From the NCBI GenBank assembly GCA_020055645.1, contig CM034546.1, forward strand, positions 52,328,001 through 52,392,000: 64,000 nucleotides of DNA, written 5' to 3'. The stretch is from Tomocerus qinae. Its lineage: Eukaryota > Arthropoda > Collembola > Entomobryomorpha > Tomoceridae. Every line of letters starts with the position of its first letter. Position 1 is the stretch's first letter. The position numbers were made by a program, and so were the translations under genes. Positions 1 to 11,958 of this stretch are shown one piece after another. The notes beneath the pieces were generated by a model. That model saw only the letters and a program-made list of their open reading frames with translations. It was not told the origin of the DNA and ran no database searches.

Positions 1-1030
1 TAGCAACACTAGCAACTAACAAAAATGAGGTGTAACATCCGAGCAACTGGGACACCAATAATCGGTAGATTTATTTATTATTCTTAAGGCACGGTTCCCA
101 TTTGGTAATAATCACAAGCCATATACTGTAAAGTCTACATACCTAGATGGTTTTCTGAGTATCTAAAATTTGAGCACCAATTGTACAACGTAAATTAGTG
201 TAAAAACAATTTTTAATTTACGAAATGCCGTAATTTCTGGTGAAAGTACATGGTTTAATGGTACCAATTATTTCGACCGTTAAAATAAATAACGGCATTT
301 GGCATTTCGATAATAAAAATTGCTGTTACATTAATGTATTTCTCACTACTCAGGCTTTAGTTACTCAGAGGCAGCTAATTGTAATTATTTGCAGAATGAT
401 TTTAATCACTTTGTGACGTATTTTGACTACCAGAAAATGAATTCCATTTAGCAAATAATTGCCAAAAACTGAACTATGCTGAAATGAGCTGTAATAAACA
501 CTTAAGCACCCTAAACCAATTATTGGAGGAAAGAAGAAGACGGAGGTAAGATTACATGTCACCCGTTATCGTTTAATTACGAGTCAAAAAAGTCAACATT
601 TTGTCTCAAATGATTTTAATATCATCACCAAAACAGGTAAGATTTTCTAGATAAGCTGCCATTGGCAACGGCACATGGGACAAACGTTATAGGTAAGTGA
701 TTTGATAAATATATCCATACTTAATTATAAAAATATAGTAACTACTGTGTGAGATGTAAAAAATCTTTTCTGGGAGTTTAACCACACAGAATTAAAGTTT
801 ACTTTAGTTAAAACTAATTCATCTATGCCAACTTACTTTGACTGACAGGAATTTCCAAAACGTTTATATTTGTTTTCTAACTATTTTCTAGACAAATGAA
901 ACATGCTTAACATCCGTCATTATCGTAATTTACATTGCAAAAATAAATTCAACACTCAACCAACGAAATAATTTTTATTTCCTCAATAATTTTTCTTGTA
1001 ACAATAGTTTAATATTTACATAATGTAATG
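1..1030. other. Non-coding stretch left of R1
   Basis: I see no gene here. The sequence is AT-rich with short open frames that lack recognisable domains, such as one at 365-562 on the minus strand. It lies downstream of the minus-strand receptor R1 and may hold its 3' untranslated region. No transposon ends or tandem repeats were recognised. Confidence 0.5.
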
Positions 1031-2314
1031 CTATGGTATATTTACGGACAACAACATATTCGTGGAATGCAGCGCAACGACTTCGAGAAAAGTGAAAGTT
1101 GTGGATCTTTTCATGTAGAAGAATGGACCTACGCACAATTGCATTGGACGGCAGCTTTTGACTACTCGTCGGTAGAGCGGATGTTTATTTTTTCTCCACT
1201 CTTGAATAAATTTAAGAGATTTTGTGTTGACCATCGCCATAGATGGAATAAATAATACTTCGATCAGTAATGTCATCAGAGTGAATAGAGGAATTGCTAT
1301 ATAACCTCGAAAAGGAATTATATTATAAAATTTAATGGTAGCGAAATTACCTAAAATATTAAGTAAGCCAGCCATAAAAAGTATTATTGGTCCGAAAGGA
1401 TAAAATAGCAAATAATTCAAATCCAAATTTAGTACTCTCATTGACCTATATACATGGAACGTATGGAATGGATTTCTTTGAAAGAATTTCTTAGTTCTAG
1501 CATAAGTCAATTCTTTCGAAATTTTAGCAGTAATCAGTTGTAGCCAAAAAATAATGCATACACAATAAGTTATTCCAACGAAGATAATAAGAGCTAATGG
1601 GAACCATACATGTAATGTGCCAATAGCAATAATTGGAATAGCGGCTATTTTAACTTCTAGATAATCTAGATGGACTAATTCTAATATGTAAACTATTGGA
1701 CTAAATTTAATTCCAACTGCTGTAATCGAAAGAAGCAATGCTATGACAAACATCATGGTAGTTATGAATCGGAAGACATTAGCAACTTTGTTAAATTCTC
1801 TGAAATCCCACAACTCGGATTTGTGTCGATAGTTGCCTAAAAGTAACAAAATCATTTTATGAATCGAGTTTTTTAACATTTAAAATTTACAGTGCAATTT
1901 CTTTTGTAAATAAAAATAAAAATTCTTGCATCACTTACCATACAATGTTCTATCTAAGACAATTGCTGAATTTAGGGTGTTGCAGATATGGTCCCTCTTG
2001 GTAAATAGAATGTAGTTGAAAAACAATGAAACAGAAACAGTGGCTATAACAAAACCGAATGCTACTATATGCATCACAGAAAGGGAAGGATTAAATATTT
2101 GCCCCACCATAATGATAACCAAAAAAGTGTAGAACCCAAAAGTTCCAAATTGAACAATAAGCCATATGGCAATTTTGTATTTATTTGTAATTAAATAAAA
2201 TTTCAATTCTTTTGGATTTAAACCGAATGGTGATGCCAAAAATATATCCACATAAATTCTAAAAAAGTTAACCAAAGATCCTATCAACAAATTTGTCATG
2301 GGTATAGAGGCCAT
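1031..2314 (-). CDS. R1: divergent seven-TM chemoreceptor-like protein (two exons)
   Basis: Two exons on the minus strand: 1939-2314 and 1031-1836, joined in phase 1 (donor gtaagt, acceptor ttttag), giving 393 residues. The spliced junction reads LY-G-NYRH. Hydrophobic segments are spread along the chain in a pattern compatible with seven membrane passes and no signal peptide. The last part (SCRPMQLCVGPFFYMKRSTT, then an FxFLE stretch) aligns with the C-terminal block of R3-R13, and the phase-1 intron is at the equivalent place. Size, layout and the C-terminal segment suggest the arthropod gustatory/odorant receptor superfamily, so a ligand-gated channel in sensory neurons is the likely role. 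That is inference, because the QF motif is absent. It pairs with R2, about 3 kb away, as a separate lineage from the main array. The start is the first ATG and matches R2 by alignment. Confidence 0.75.
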
Positions 2315-2459
2315 ATTCTCGCTTATGTACCGCTATTTCTCAACTGTTCAAGGTAGGAGACTGCTTGCGTTAAATTTCCTCTGTGTAAAATAATATTTGC
2401 AAAGAAGTCAAAGGACCAGGGTTAGGCAACGAATTTTCTTGTGTTAAATATTACGTTTT

Positions 2460-3350
2460 AAATTATACCTATTGTAGTTACATACCTAATGCGACCGAAA
2501 TTGATACCTCTTGTTATATAATTACCCTTTTGTTCTCCTTCGATTTAAAAATAGCAGTGTATTAGCAAGTAAGACCTATAATTCATTGACATCATTACTT
2601 TTAGTCAACATCAGCAGTTCTTGAAATTCTGTTGTTTGAAATATGTTCATGTAGTAGTAATTACTACCTTCAAAGGGAGAAAACACCAACGCTACCAGTT
2701 TTTTAATACTTTTAAGCACAGTTAAATACAGACGCCTTGTTCCTTACACTTCTAATTTTACTACAACCGTACAATTTATTTCCTTGAAAGTCCATTACGT
2801 GCAATAAAACTTTCAGTCTTCTGCGATTTAAAGCAAGAGAAATCTAGTTGGATTTTATTATGACTTTTTATGGCATTCTGATAGTATAGCTGATAATAAT
2901 CTGTAAGGAAACCTTTTGTACACACCCACATACGTACTTAATCACCACATTTAAATATACCAATTATTGTGACTTTCTTCGATTTAAAAATTGCAGTGTA
3001 TAAGCAATAAAATCGTACAATATTGCCATAACTGTCATCACATTTATCCAACAAACATCGCAGTTCATTGATTCCGTTATTTGAGATTGTCAGTGTGTAT
3101 TACTAACAACTACCTTTAAACCCCGAGTGCCTCTAATAACGCAATTATTTAAATAACAGGTAAATAATCACATCTAGGTCTAGGTCTAGACACTGGCAAT
3201 TTTAGTACAACCATGCAATTTATTTGCTAAAAAAATACATTTAGATCGTAAAACATTTTGGCATTTTGCGATTTAAAACAAAAGCAACTTGATTTTAATA
3301 TGCCCAACCTTTCCTATGCTATTTGAAAATATCTGATAATAACCTATTTG
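2460..3350. repeat. Degenerate tandem duplication upstream of R1
   Basis: Two similar stretches about 450-470 bp apart share the same ordered landmarks: a ttcgatttaaaaat.gcagtgta segment (about 2540 and 2979), a tacaacc.t.caatttattt segment (about 2761 and 3207), and a gcgatttaaa segment followed by tgataataa. The copies have diverged. They lie in the 5' flank of R1, so they may be duplicated upstream control sequence left from gene duplication. No reading frame is conserved. Confidence 0.55.
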
Positions 3351-3656
3351 AAAAAAAACAAAGTAATTTAAAAATAATTGTAGTTAGGTATAACCAATAT
3401 ATCCTTGCTGTGTAGGGCATTCCCGACAACTCTTTAATGTACCTAGTTACACATTTTCCAAGAATTTGCAACAGTGAATAGCCATAATTGGGGGATATTA
3501 CTGCGTTAATTTGAAGCAACTTCCAAAATTAATGATTGTTATCATAAAAGCATGGATTCAGTTTATTTCAGTGACCCATTTAAAATCAGTAACAAGAACA
3601 TATTTCCAATAAATAGTGACTCTAATTAAGATTAAGAAAAAGTAATTAGGTAAATA

Positions 3657-4619
3657 CCCAGCCAGCACAAGGTGCTATTTGGTAGAAACTTCGTAGCTAA
3701 GAATACGTAGGATCTACCCTACGCAGTTGCTCGCGATGGTCGCGTTTTAGCTACTTGTTAGCTCCCAGCATGGTCCTAAGTCCATGCCAGGGAAGCGTTC
3801 TCGCAGCCTGCGCAGTCCATACTAGGTTGCCTACCAAATCCCTACGTTTTCGCTCCTAAAAGCTGGAAATCGCAAAAAGTAAACTCGCAGGCAGGTAGCG
3901 ATGTCCTGCTGACGACCTCTTATTACTCCACTCGTACCTCATCTAGTCGACTGCTATGACCACATCTCTACACTGACTTTATTGTTGGTGGAGGATATTT
4001 TTGTCGTACTTACGACGACATACCTTCACCTATACCTATTAACTTCAATTTTTTGCAAAATTTTATTAAGTCAGAGAACAGAGAACATTAAATACAAAAA
4101 TTCTACCTAATCCAAGAAAAATAACCAACACAAAACAAAATTGAAGCGATTAAGCATAAAATTAAAAGTTATTTATCGACATCGACAAGTACTGGACATA
4201 ATAATGTTGTTTACGTTTTGTGTAGTAATGTTTCACACGGGCATTCTGAACTTTTTAAATAATATCCGATAATGACTTACGTCTTACCTGACCTGATTAT
4301 TGGTGTTGGTATACGATCATATATCGTCACTAATCACTCTTATCAATATCACACACATTATACCTGGATAATTTTATGTCGTTGGTTAAAACTAAATACT
4401 ATTTTATCGCTGCAAAAATCGCTACTTCGTAGCTGCTGGGCACCAGCTTCCGAGCTTCCTGGAAGCTTCGCTCAAATTCATGCACAAATCGGAATGCTAC
4501 GATAAATTATATACTGTGTGGAGACTTAGTAGCATTTTGGTCGAAGCGATTTCTAATCTAGCTCCTCAGTACATTAGAATGAAAATCGTAGCTACGTAGC
4601 AGACTTTGTGCTGGCTGGG
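3657..4619. mobile_element. Non-autonomous TA-flanked DNA transposon
   Basis: The ends are inverted repeats: CCCAGCCAGCACAA at the left and TTGTGCTGGCTGGG at the right. Both are flanked by TA (3655-3656 and 4620-4621), consistent with a TA target duplication. The interior, about 960 bp, is richer in GC than its surroundings and contains many short cgtagc-type words but no transposase frame. It therefore depends on a transposase elsewhere. The superfamily is uncertain: a Tc1/mariner-type TA target is suggested, but longer ambiguous TSDs cannot be excluded. Confidence 0.75.
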
Positions 4620-4621
4620 TA

Positions 4622-5055
4622 GTATTTAATATAATTACTATGAATACTTATTCTGCCATCACTTAAGTATTAATGTGTTGGCATGGTCATGTAATATAAA
4701 CAATTTAGTTATTCCTTAATTGTAGTACATTTTCTTTTTAATTCCTTTTTCAAATTCGGTTGTAGTTGTAGAGTCTCTTATTGTATGTATGTGATGAATT
4801 CTATAATTTAGTAGTGCGATAAGAGGAAAAATATCTTACAAAGGAGAAAGGTATACTTTTAGAAATGACAAAGTCAAGGTCAGTCTATTAGCCTTCTGAG
4901 AAAGATAATTTTAAATTGTCATAAAAAATAGATATTATTACAACAAATAAATAATACGTATTTACAATTAAATTATTACAATAAAGTTCTATTTAGCTTA
5001 ATTATTATCAATTAAGCTTGACCAGATTATTATATTTATTAATCCAATTATGGAA
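4622..5055. other. Spacer between MITE and R2
   Basis: AT-rich sequence without a recognisable gene or repeat. It lies just downstream of the stop codon of minus-strand R2 and probably includes that gene's 3' untranslated region. Confidence 0.4.
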
Positions 5056-6336
5056 TTACGTCGTGGGGATATTAACACTCACCAGTAAATTCATAGTATG
5101 CATGGCTACAACTTCAAGGAAGGTGAATGTGGTAGATTTCTTCAAGTAGAAAAATGGCCCTACGCCAACTCGTAACGGGCAACAACTTCTGACTTGCCTT
5201 TTAATGATATGATCTCCATTTTTTCTCATATTATGTATGAATAGTATGGATAGATTGTTAACCATTGCCGTAGATGGAATTACTATTGCTTCAAATACCA
5301 TTACCACTATATTTAGCACAGGTAGAAATAAATAGCCATGTAAGGGGATCACGTTGTAGAAGTTAACACAAGTAAAATTACTCCAAATGTTAAGCAAACC
5401 AGCCAAAAGGAGAATTACTGGTGCCACTGGACGAAATAGAAGATAGTCTAAATCCAAATTTAGAAATTTTAAAGATCTATGTACCTCAACTGCACGATAT
5501 GGATATTTTTCAAAGAACCTGATGGTCTTAGCACAAGCAAGCGATTTTGAACCCTTTCTATTAATCAGTTGTAACCAGAATATAGTACTTACGCAATAAA
5601 TTATACAGAAATAAACAATTACAAACATCGGAAACCACATATGAAGCGCGCCAAGGAATATCATTGGGATTGCGAGTAATCTAACATAAATATAATCTAA
5701 TCGAAACATTTTCAAAATATAAATAATTGGACTGTATTTAATAACAACAGCAGAAATAGAGAGTAAGACACCAGCCACCAATGCTACTTTGTTCAGAATT
5801 TTAAAGGTACTGGTCACATTTTTAAACTGTCTGAAATTCCACAGCTTACAATTGTGTCGATATTTTTCTAACAGATAAAAATGTAACATTATTAATTGTT
5901 TAAATATATAAAGCATTATTTTGTGTTGTCAATTTTTATTAGAAGTCATTAACTATTTACCATATAATGTTCTGTCCAATTGAATCGCGGAATTAATTGT
6001 TCCACAAACAGCCCATCTTCTGGTATACAAAATGAAGTTGAAAAATAGTGAAACGGAAGTAATAATTGCTCCAAATATAAACAAAAATGTTTGTCCTAAT
6101 GATAGAGACGGGCTGAAAATTTGGATTACTAAAATAGTAATGGAAAATATATTATAGCAGAGAAAATTAAACTGAAATAGCAGCCAAAAGGCGATTTTGT
6201 ATTTATTTGTTATTAAATATAATTTCTTGTTAGCCATGGAAAAACAAAATGGCGAGGCTAAAAATATTTTGACAAAAATTACAAAAAATGATTCTAAAGA
6301 TTCAAACAATAACGTTGTTAAAGAAATACCCTTCAT
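5056..6336 (-). CDS. R2: divergent seven-TM chemoreceptor-like protein (two exons)
   Basis: Exons 5961-6336 and 5867-5056 join in phase 1 (donor gtaaat, acceptor tgttag), giving 395 residues. Exon 1 has exactly the same length (376 nt) as that of R1, and the protein aligns with R1 along its whole length, including the LITNKYKIA.WL segment after the N-terminus and the final STTFTFLEVVA segment. The open frame extends upstream to 6414, but the ATG at 6336 (MKGISL) matches the R1 start, so I chose it. About seven hydrophobic segments are visible. The likely role is a chemosensory ion-channel-type receptor, inferred from the layout. The C-terminus is VNIPTT rather than the basic GRGGPRR tail of the main array. 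R1 and R2 both lack the second intron found in R3-R13. Confidence 0.75.
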
Positions 6337-6414
6337 GCTAGAATATTTAGAGTTCTGTTCTGATTTTAATTTTTTTTTGATGATAATTTTAAAGAAATTG
6401 CAGTAAACTAACAA

Positions 6415-7152
6415 AGAGTCACCGCACGATTACTTACAAAGACTTCTAAGTAAAGGGGAATCACGATATTTAATATTCCCAGCCAAGTATTTAGCTATTA
6501 GGGTACTAGTATTTCAGTGAATGTAATATTATACAGAAATACAAGTTGCAATACGAGAAAATCCACAATTGGTGCAAATGGTGCAATCAAGCATAATTCC
6601 AGCAGACTGTTAGTGTTGATTTTATCAACTTCGATGTATTACCTGACTGTATAACATACACAGGGTTTTCCAACTAATAAAATAGTATAAAGTATTTCTA
6701 CATCTAGTTCCTTTGGCCAGAAAGAACGTGAAATTTTACATTATAGTTACGTACATCATTCAAAAGATCGTTTAAATTTATAGAATGGAAGCTGTTTCAT
6801 TAATATGATTTAACAATAAATAGTTCAATAAAATCATCGAAAATAAGAAATTAAAAAAGGATACGCCTGCACTTAACCACACAAAGTTAGCTGCAAACTG
6901 AAGCACAACATCACCAAAAGAGGTACACCATTTAAAAGCTGATTACATATGACAGAAAGGAATGTGGATGTTTTCAGAAGATCCAATGAAAATAAATTGT
7001 CAAAACAGTTATCGAGTATAAAAAGTTACAACTTTTTAAAAACCTACCAGGCTTTCACTTTCAGATTCACAACTTGTCACTTATTTTCTGAATTTTTGTA
7101 CCCTTTTCAACTATAATTGATCGTTGACGTAACTTTGGAGCGTCCTTCAAAT
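6415..7152. other. Upstream region of R2
   Basis: No gene seen. AT-rich sequence that probably carries the R2 promoter. I found no convincing TATA element with a shared neighbour sequence in R1. Confidence 0.35.
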
Positions 7153-7764
7153 GGATCCAGGAATTTTCACATTTAAAGTTTTACATCCTGGGGTAGTGAA
7201 GTTTTACAACCAGCCACTGCAATTTTACAACCAGCCACTGCAGTTTTACAACCATGCACTGCAATTTTACAACCAGCTACTGAAGCTTTACAACCAGCCA
7301 CTGTAGTTTTACAACCACAAACGGCAGTTTTACAACCTTTCAAATGTAATGAACTCAAAGTTTGTTAAAACCTAAATAAATGCTTAATAATTATATTAAG
7401 ACGAATTTGGTTAATAACCGAAGGAATGGTGCATTATGGTAAATGCTCCATTCCAATGCAAAAAGGTAGGTAGAGATTATGATTGTATTTACATACAATG
7501 AAAGTAAACTTGTAGACGAGAAATCGGAACTGAAGTACAAAATACAGTTTAGACATTTGACGCAAGCGGTAGCAGTTTTGTAATAGCAGCATAGTTTTGT
7601 AAAATCAGTTAGAGGAAAAGAAGGTTGTAAAACTGCCGTTTGTGGTTGTAAAACTGCCGTTTGTGGTTGTAAAACTGCAGTGGCTGGTTGTAAAACTGCA
7701 GTGCATGGTTGTAAAACTTCCCTACCCCAGGATGTAAAACTTTAGATGTGAAAATTCCCAATAC
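7153..7764. mobile_element. Mutator-like foldback element with 21-bp internal repeats
   Basis: Flanked by a 9-bp direct duplication, CCTTCAAAT, at 7144-7152 and 7765-7773. The ends are inverted repeats (left GGATCCAGGAATTTTCACAT, right its near complement), followed by a second shared block, TTTTACATCCTGGGGTAG, at the left and its complement at the right. Inside each arm are tandem units of about 21 bp based on ttttacaaccagccactgca, in opposite orientations on the two sides (about 7190-7340 and 7622-7735). A 9-bp TSD and long structured inverted repeats are typical of Mutator-like elements. There is no transposase frame. The 61-residue frame on the repeat (GCKT/V repeats) is an artefact of the 21-bp period. 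Confidence 0.75.
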
Positions 7765-8098
7765 CCTTCAAATAGCTTATCTGTTTTGATGTACCAGTTT
7801 TTTAGAAACAGCTGGCTACTTAGAATTACAAGTATCAAGAACCTTTGTTTTAGTTGGACAACCCTGTACACGTCTTGATATACAGCACAAGCAGGTCGAT
7901 ATTCTCAAAATTGGTGAGTAATTTAAAATTTAAGGATTAGATATAAACGGTAGGGTTATTTTCCTGACTCCTGAAATTGCCAATTTTAATTTCCACAAGT
8001 CGGAGTTTAGCTTGAATAATTTTGCATGTTCGTATTTAATTTAAATTAGCACTTCTTTTCCAATTCAAACCTTAGGTAGGAAAAATAGAAAAGAGGTC

Positions 8099-8140
8099 AC
8101 TTTGGCTGTCCAGCCAAAGTTATTATTATCGCATAATAAT
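8099..8140. other. Pair of adjacent short hairpins
   Basis: ACTTTGGCTG at 8099-8108 and CAGCCAAAGT at 8111-8120 form a perfect 10-bp palindrome with a two-base loop. It is followed at once by ATTATTAT-cgc-ATAATAAT (8122-8140). The second part is very AT-rich and less surprising. The function is unknown. It may be the remnant end of a small transposon lying just left of the hAT-like element. Confidence 0.5.
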
Positions 8141-8183
8141 CGTCGATATTATTCACCCGTGTGAGTGAGGTGTATGTAGTGTG

Positions 8184-8989
8184 CAGGGTTGGCAAGTGAA
8201 ATATTTCGCTTGAAATAAATAGAGAAATAAATGACTTTATTTTGCGAAATATTTCACTCTAGCTTTTGTTGTAAAGTGAAATTAATGAAATAGATACAAC
8301 AAAGTCAACAAAGTGAAATGAAGTCATTTATTTCACCTGTCCAAGATGAAATAAAGTCATGTATTTCATAATTTCACCTACCTGTCAGAGTGAAATAAAG
8401 TCATGTATTTCATAATTTCACCTACCTGTCAGAGTGAAATAAAGTCATTTATTTCACTTCAAAAGTGAAATGCATGCCATGTATCCCTATTTATTTCATT
8501 TTATTTCATTAATTTCAATTAATTTCTTTATTTCAATTTATTTCATTTTATTCCATTAATTTTAATTAATTTCTTTATTTCAATTTATTTCATTTTATTC
8601 CATTAATTTCAATTAATTTCTTTATTTCAATTTATTTCATTTTATTCCATTAATTTTAATTAATTTCTTTATTTCAATTTATTTCATTTTATTCCATTAA
8701 TTTTAATTAATTTCTTTATTTCAATTTATTTCATTTTATTCCATTAATTTTAATTAATTTCTTTATTTCAATTTATTTCATTTTATTCCATTAATTTTAA
8801 TTAATTTCTTTATTTCAATTTATTTCATTTTATTCCATTAATTTTAATTAATTTCTTTATTTCAATTTATTTCATTTTATTCCATTAATTTTAATTAATT
8901 TCTTTATTTCAATTTATTTCATTTTATTCCATTAATTTTAATTAATTTCTTTATTTCAATTTATTTCACTTTTAAAGATAAAGTCTCTG
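8184..8989. mobile_element. hAT-like MITE (CAGGGTTGGC family) with internal 47-bp minisatellite
   Basis: The left end is CAGGGTTGGCAAGTGAAATA and the right end is an imperfect complement finishing CTCTG. An 8-bp target duplication, GTAGTGTG, flanks both sides (8176-8183 and 8990-8997). CAG-type ends with an 8-bp TSD are the mark of hAT elements. The inside is built of AATTTCA/TGAAAT words. Between about 8500 and 8965 a 47-bp unit (tttatttcaatttatttcat and following) is repeated about nine times almost perfectly. A shorter relative lies at 48509-48847. No coding capacity. Confidence 0.85.
8500..8965. repeat. 47-bp tandem repeat, about nine copies
   Basis: The unit begins tttatttcaatttatttcat and continues ttattccattaattttaatt with a short tail, recurring every 47 bp (starts at 8527, 8574 and so on). 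Copies are nearly identical apart from an a/t change in the first ones, which indicates recent expansion. It lies wholly inside the hAT-like element. Confidence 0.85.
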
Positions 8990-8997
8990 GTAGTGTG

Positions 8998-9720
8998 TAT
9001 TTGTGTATGTATGTGTAACCGTTACATTAAGTAGTATGCCAGATAAGCTAAATCCCGCTCCTCAGTAGACTGTGCACTTACCATGTGATCATAATGTGCC
9101 ATATTTGTTATGAATCTGCTGACTGGAACTAGAAATGACAGAATTTCCTTCGCTGTCTACTAACTATTGTATTGTAATTATTTTGGAATAATAAGTAAAC
9201 CAGATTTTCAACTCAAGTCATTATTTATCTTTATCAATAAAACGTTTACAATCCACAGGTACCTTAACCAATTTTTGCAGGTAACAAATTTTTGGAAATT
9301 CTATTATCATTGATTACATGCACAAACTTCTACTGCACTTTTGACTTTCCGTTGTCGGTAGATCAGTCACTAATCAATACTAAAATGGCACTAATTAAAA
9401 TTACAAACTGCATTGTTATTGTTTAGTCAGGTATCAGAGAACTGACAACTGGGAAAAACGTATTTAATTGAAAGGAGTTTATCAGCAAATAAGCAACAAA
9501 TTTTTTATTTCCTTCAAGCAAATAGCATTTTTAGTTTTACCAGTGACAGGCAGTATATAATAATCATAATACGTTACAAGAAAACTCAAACATTCACTGT
9601 TCCTTTTTTGTCATTTTAGATAACCATTTTGTTAGATTCCAGCTGTTTACACGACTTCTTTCCTCCGAAGAAGAATTTTAAACGGAATAAACTCCTATTC
9701 TCTACAGGAAAAAACTGAAG
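8998..9720. promoter_or_regulatory. Upstream region of RABGGTB
   Basis: About 720 bp between the transposon and the ATG of the prenyltransferase gene. It should hold the promoter and 5' leader. I see no clear TATA element, which would fit a housekeeping gene, but the sequence alone does not fix a transcription start. Confidence 0.3.
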
Positions 9721-10740
9721 ATGACGGAAAATCGAGGGGGTGATGAGGAAACAATTCCTCATTTACAGTTGACAAAGCATGTAGAGTTTCTTTCAAAATA
9801 CAGCACATCAAAAGAAGACTACGAGTTTTGTATGACGGAATTTCTTCGGATGTCAGGTTGTTACTGGGCTCTTACAGCATTAGATTTGATGGGAAAATTG
9901 GATTCGGTGCCTCGTAAGGAAGTCATTTCTTTTGTATTAGATTGTTTTGACGAGACTTCAGGTGGATTTTCACCTGCTAAAGATCACGATCCCCATATTT
10001 TGTACACTTTAAGTGCTGTGCAAATATTAGCTATGTATGATGAATTAAATCTGATTGACGCTTCTAAAGTTGTCGGATTTATCCAATCCCTCCAACAACC
10101 AGATGGTTCGTTTTTCGGTGACAAGTGGGGTGAAGTTGATATCCGGTTTTCCTTTTGTGCTGTGTCCACTTTGTCTCTTTTGAAACAACTGCCTGCCATC
10201 CAGACGAAAAAAGCAGCTGATTTTGTGTTATCCTGCCAGAATTTCGATGGTGGATTCGGGTCGAAACCAGGATCAGAATCACACGCAGGACTCATTTATT
10301 GTGCAGTTGGGACTTTGTCCATTCTAAAAGAAATTGATCGTGTTGACGGTGATTTGTTGGGATGGTGGCTATGCGAACGGCAATTAAAATCTGGAGGATT
10401 CAATGGCAGACCCGAAAAGTTGAGTGATGTTTGTTATTCCTGGTGGGTGTTAGCCTCCCTGACTGTTCTCGGTCGCTCTGATTGGATTGATAAACAAGCC
10501 CTAGTCAATTTCATACTATCGTGTCAAGATGTTTCCACTGGAGGATTTGCTGATCGACCTGGAGATGTTGTGGACCCTTTTCATACCTTATTTGGCCTTG
10601 GAGCTCTGTCCATGCTCGATTACAAAGATGAAAAAATTGTTACACTTAAAAAAATCAACCCTGTGTTCTGCATGAGTCAAAATGTTATTGATAGAATGAA
10701 CATAGAAGTTCAAATACTACCAAATGCAAACACTTTATAG
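9721..10740 (+). CDS. RABGGTB: Rab geranylgeranyltransferase subunit beta
   Basis: A single uninterrupted frame of 339 residues, close to the roughly 331 residues usual for this subunit. With the alpha subunit and Rab escort protein, the enzyme transfers geranylgeranyl groups to C-terminal cysteines of Rab GTPases in the cytosol. The sequence shows the repeated prenyltransferase alpha-alpha barrel units, each with a C/L..DGGF.G-type motif (GGFSP near 81, PDGSFFG near 127, [13 protein letters not shown] near 172, [10 protein letters not shown] near 222, GGFADRPG near 274). The zinc ligands are visible as D236, C238 (SDVCYSWW) and H288 (DPFHTLFG), matching the family's Asp-Cys-His set. AATAAA at about 10952 is a plausible polyadenylation signal. 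It is on the opposite strand to all the receptors and is intronless, so it could be a retrocopy that kept function, or an ancestrally intron-poor gene. The frame and catalytic residues are intact. Confidence 0.95.
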   Translation: MTENRGGDEETIPHLQLTKHVEFLSKYSTSKEDYEFCMTEFLRMSGCYWALTALDLMGKLDSVPRKEVISFVLDCFDETSGGFSPAKDHDPHILYTLSAVQILAMYDELNLIDASKVVGFIQSLQQPDGSFFGDKWGEVDIRFSFCAVSTLSLLKQLPAIQTKKAADFVLSCQNFDGGFGSKPGSESHAGLIYCAVGTLSILKEIDRVDGDLLGWWLCERQLKSGGFNGRPEKLSDVCYSWWVLASLTVLGRSDWIDKQALVNFILSCQDVSTGGFADRPGDVVDPFHTLFGLGALSMLDYKDEKIVTLKKINPVFCMSQNVIDRMNIEVQILPNANTL

Positions 10741-11958
10741 AATTCCTCAACCATTTTTCTCAATTTCATTGTTAATATATATTCTACCAGTCATCCTTTG
10801 GTATACCATACTATTTAGCATTGAGTTTTATTGTAATTAATATGATCCAAATTTTTAGTGCTGGCACAGAAATGGTAAAACACAATGTTGTATTGTAAAT
10901 CAGTGTGGTGTAAAGTGTAACTTGCAAATTTGTAATTTTGGACACATGGTTAATAAAAAATCAGATTGTAAAATGTAAACGTTGATACTATAATTGTTAA
11001 CTATAATATATTATTTATTTTTATTGTAATAATATTATTTAAATATAATGTTATTTAATTGCTATTACTCTTTTTTAATAACCAGTTCCAATATAATTAT
11101 GTAGTATAGAATCAATCAGTTGCAACTCTGCAATGAGGTATTTAATTTCCGATTAGTTTTTAAATAACTATAATTTTATTATGTGTGAAATGTTAAATAA
11201 CCTTAATGTATGTGTAATGAACGAAAGTTATATTTTCAACTTGGATATCAGTCAGGAAAGCTTTTAATAATTTAATTTGATTCTAAAATTTAAAACATTT
11301 CTGATCCTTTCAATTTTCAAATTACAATACTGTTTTAAATGTAAATCAGCATGTAATTATTATCTAGGAATTACCCTTACCCACTAGATTCATCGAAAGG
11401 ATTTAATTAAAAATGACGTTTCGTAGGCCATCTGTTGAAATTGTGAAAAATTTCGTCCGTCCCAACTACACGCCATTGCACGTATATCGATTTTATATTG
11501 ATTACTATTTGACCTTCTTTCTGCAAAACATTTGCTTTGAAAATTACTTCTGGAAATTCATCATCTTAGAATTACGAATGCTTAAGGCAGGAAAAGATTT
11601 ATTTTCTATAGAATATTCCCTTCAAAAAGAGTTTTTCAGACTTTTTATTTAAATTGTAAAATGGTTTGCATATGTATTCTTACTCCAAACCGCAATAGTA
11701 GTGGTAGTTAAAACTTACAACTATATACAACCTTAAAGTTTGACAAGATCCAGGAATATTTTCAGTATATCCGATACATAGATGTTATAACAACGTATGT
11801 AACCTGCGACTCGATGAAATTCGCTATTTCGATATTACATTATTTCCCGTAACTATTTGTGAAATTATTGGCCCATATTTCGCAAATTATTAAATTGTAC
11901 GAATCAATATCACACTTTTTTTTAAAAAATAGCACTATGCGCACTTGGTATCATCTTC
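10741..11958. other. 3' region of RABGGTB and spacer before R3
   Basis: No gene seen. It contains the probable 3' untranslated region and poly(A) signal of the prenyltransferase gene (AATAAA near 10952), then AT-rich sequence. A 79-codon frame at 11413-11652 on the plus strand has no recognisable features and I do not call it. The two genes converge here. Confidence 0.4.

Noticed and set aside
7173-7358. Possible cysteine-rich peptide with GCKT repeats
   Set aside because: It is a product of the 21-bp tandem unit inside a foldback transposon.
11413-11652. 79-codon plus-strand frame between RABGGTB and R3
   Set aside because: No domain, no conservation within the window and no splice partners. 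The length is within chance for AT-rich sequence with few stops.
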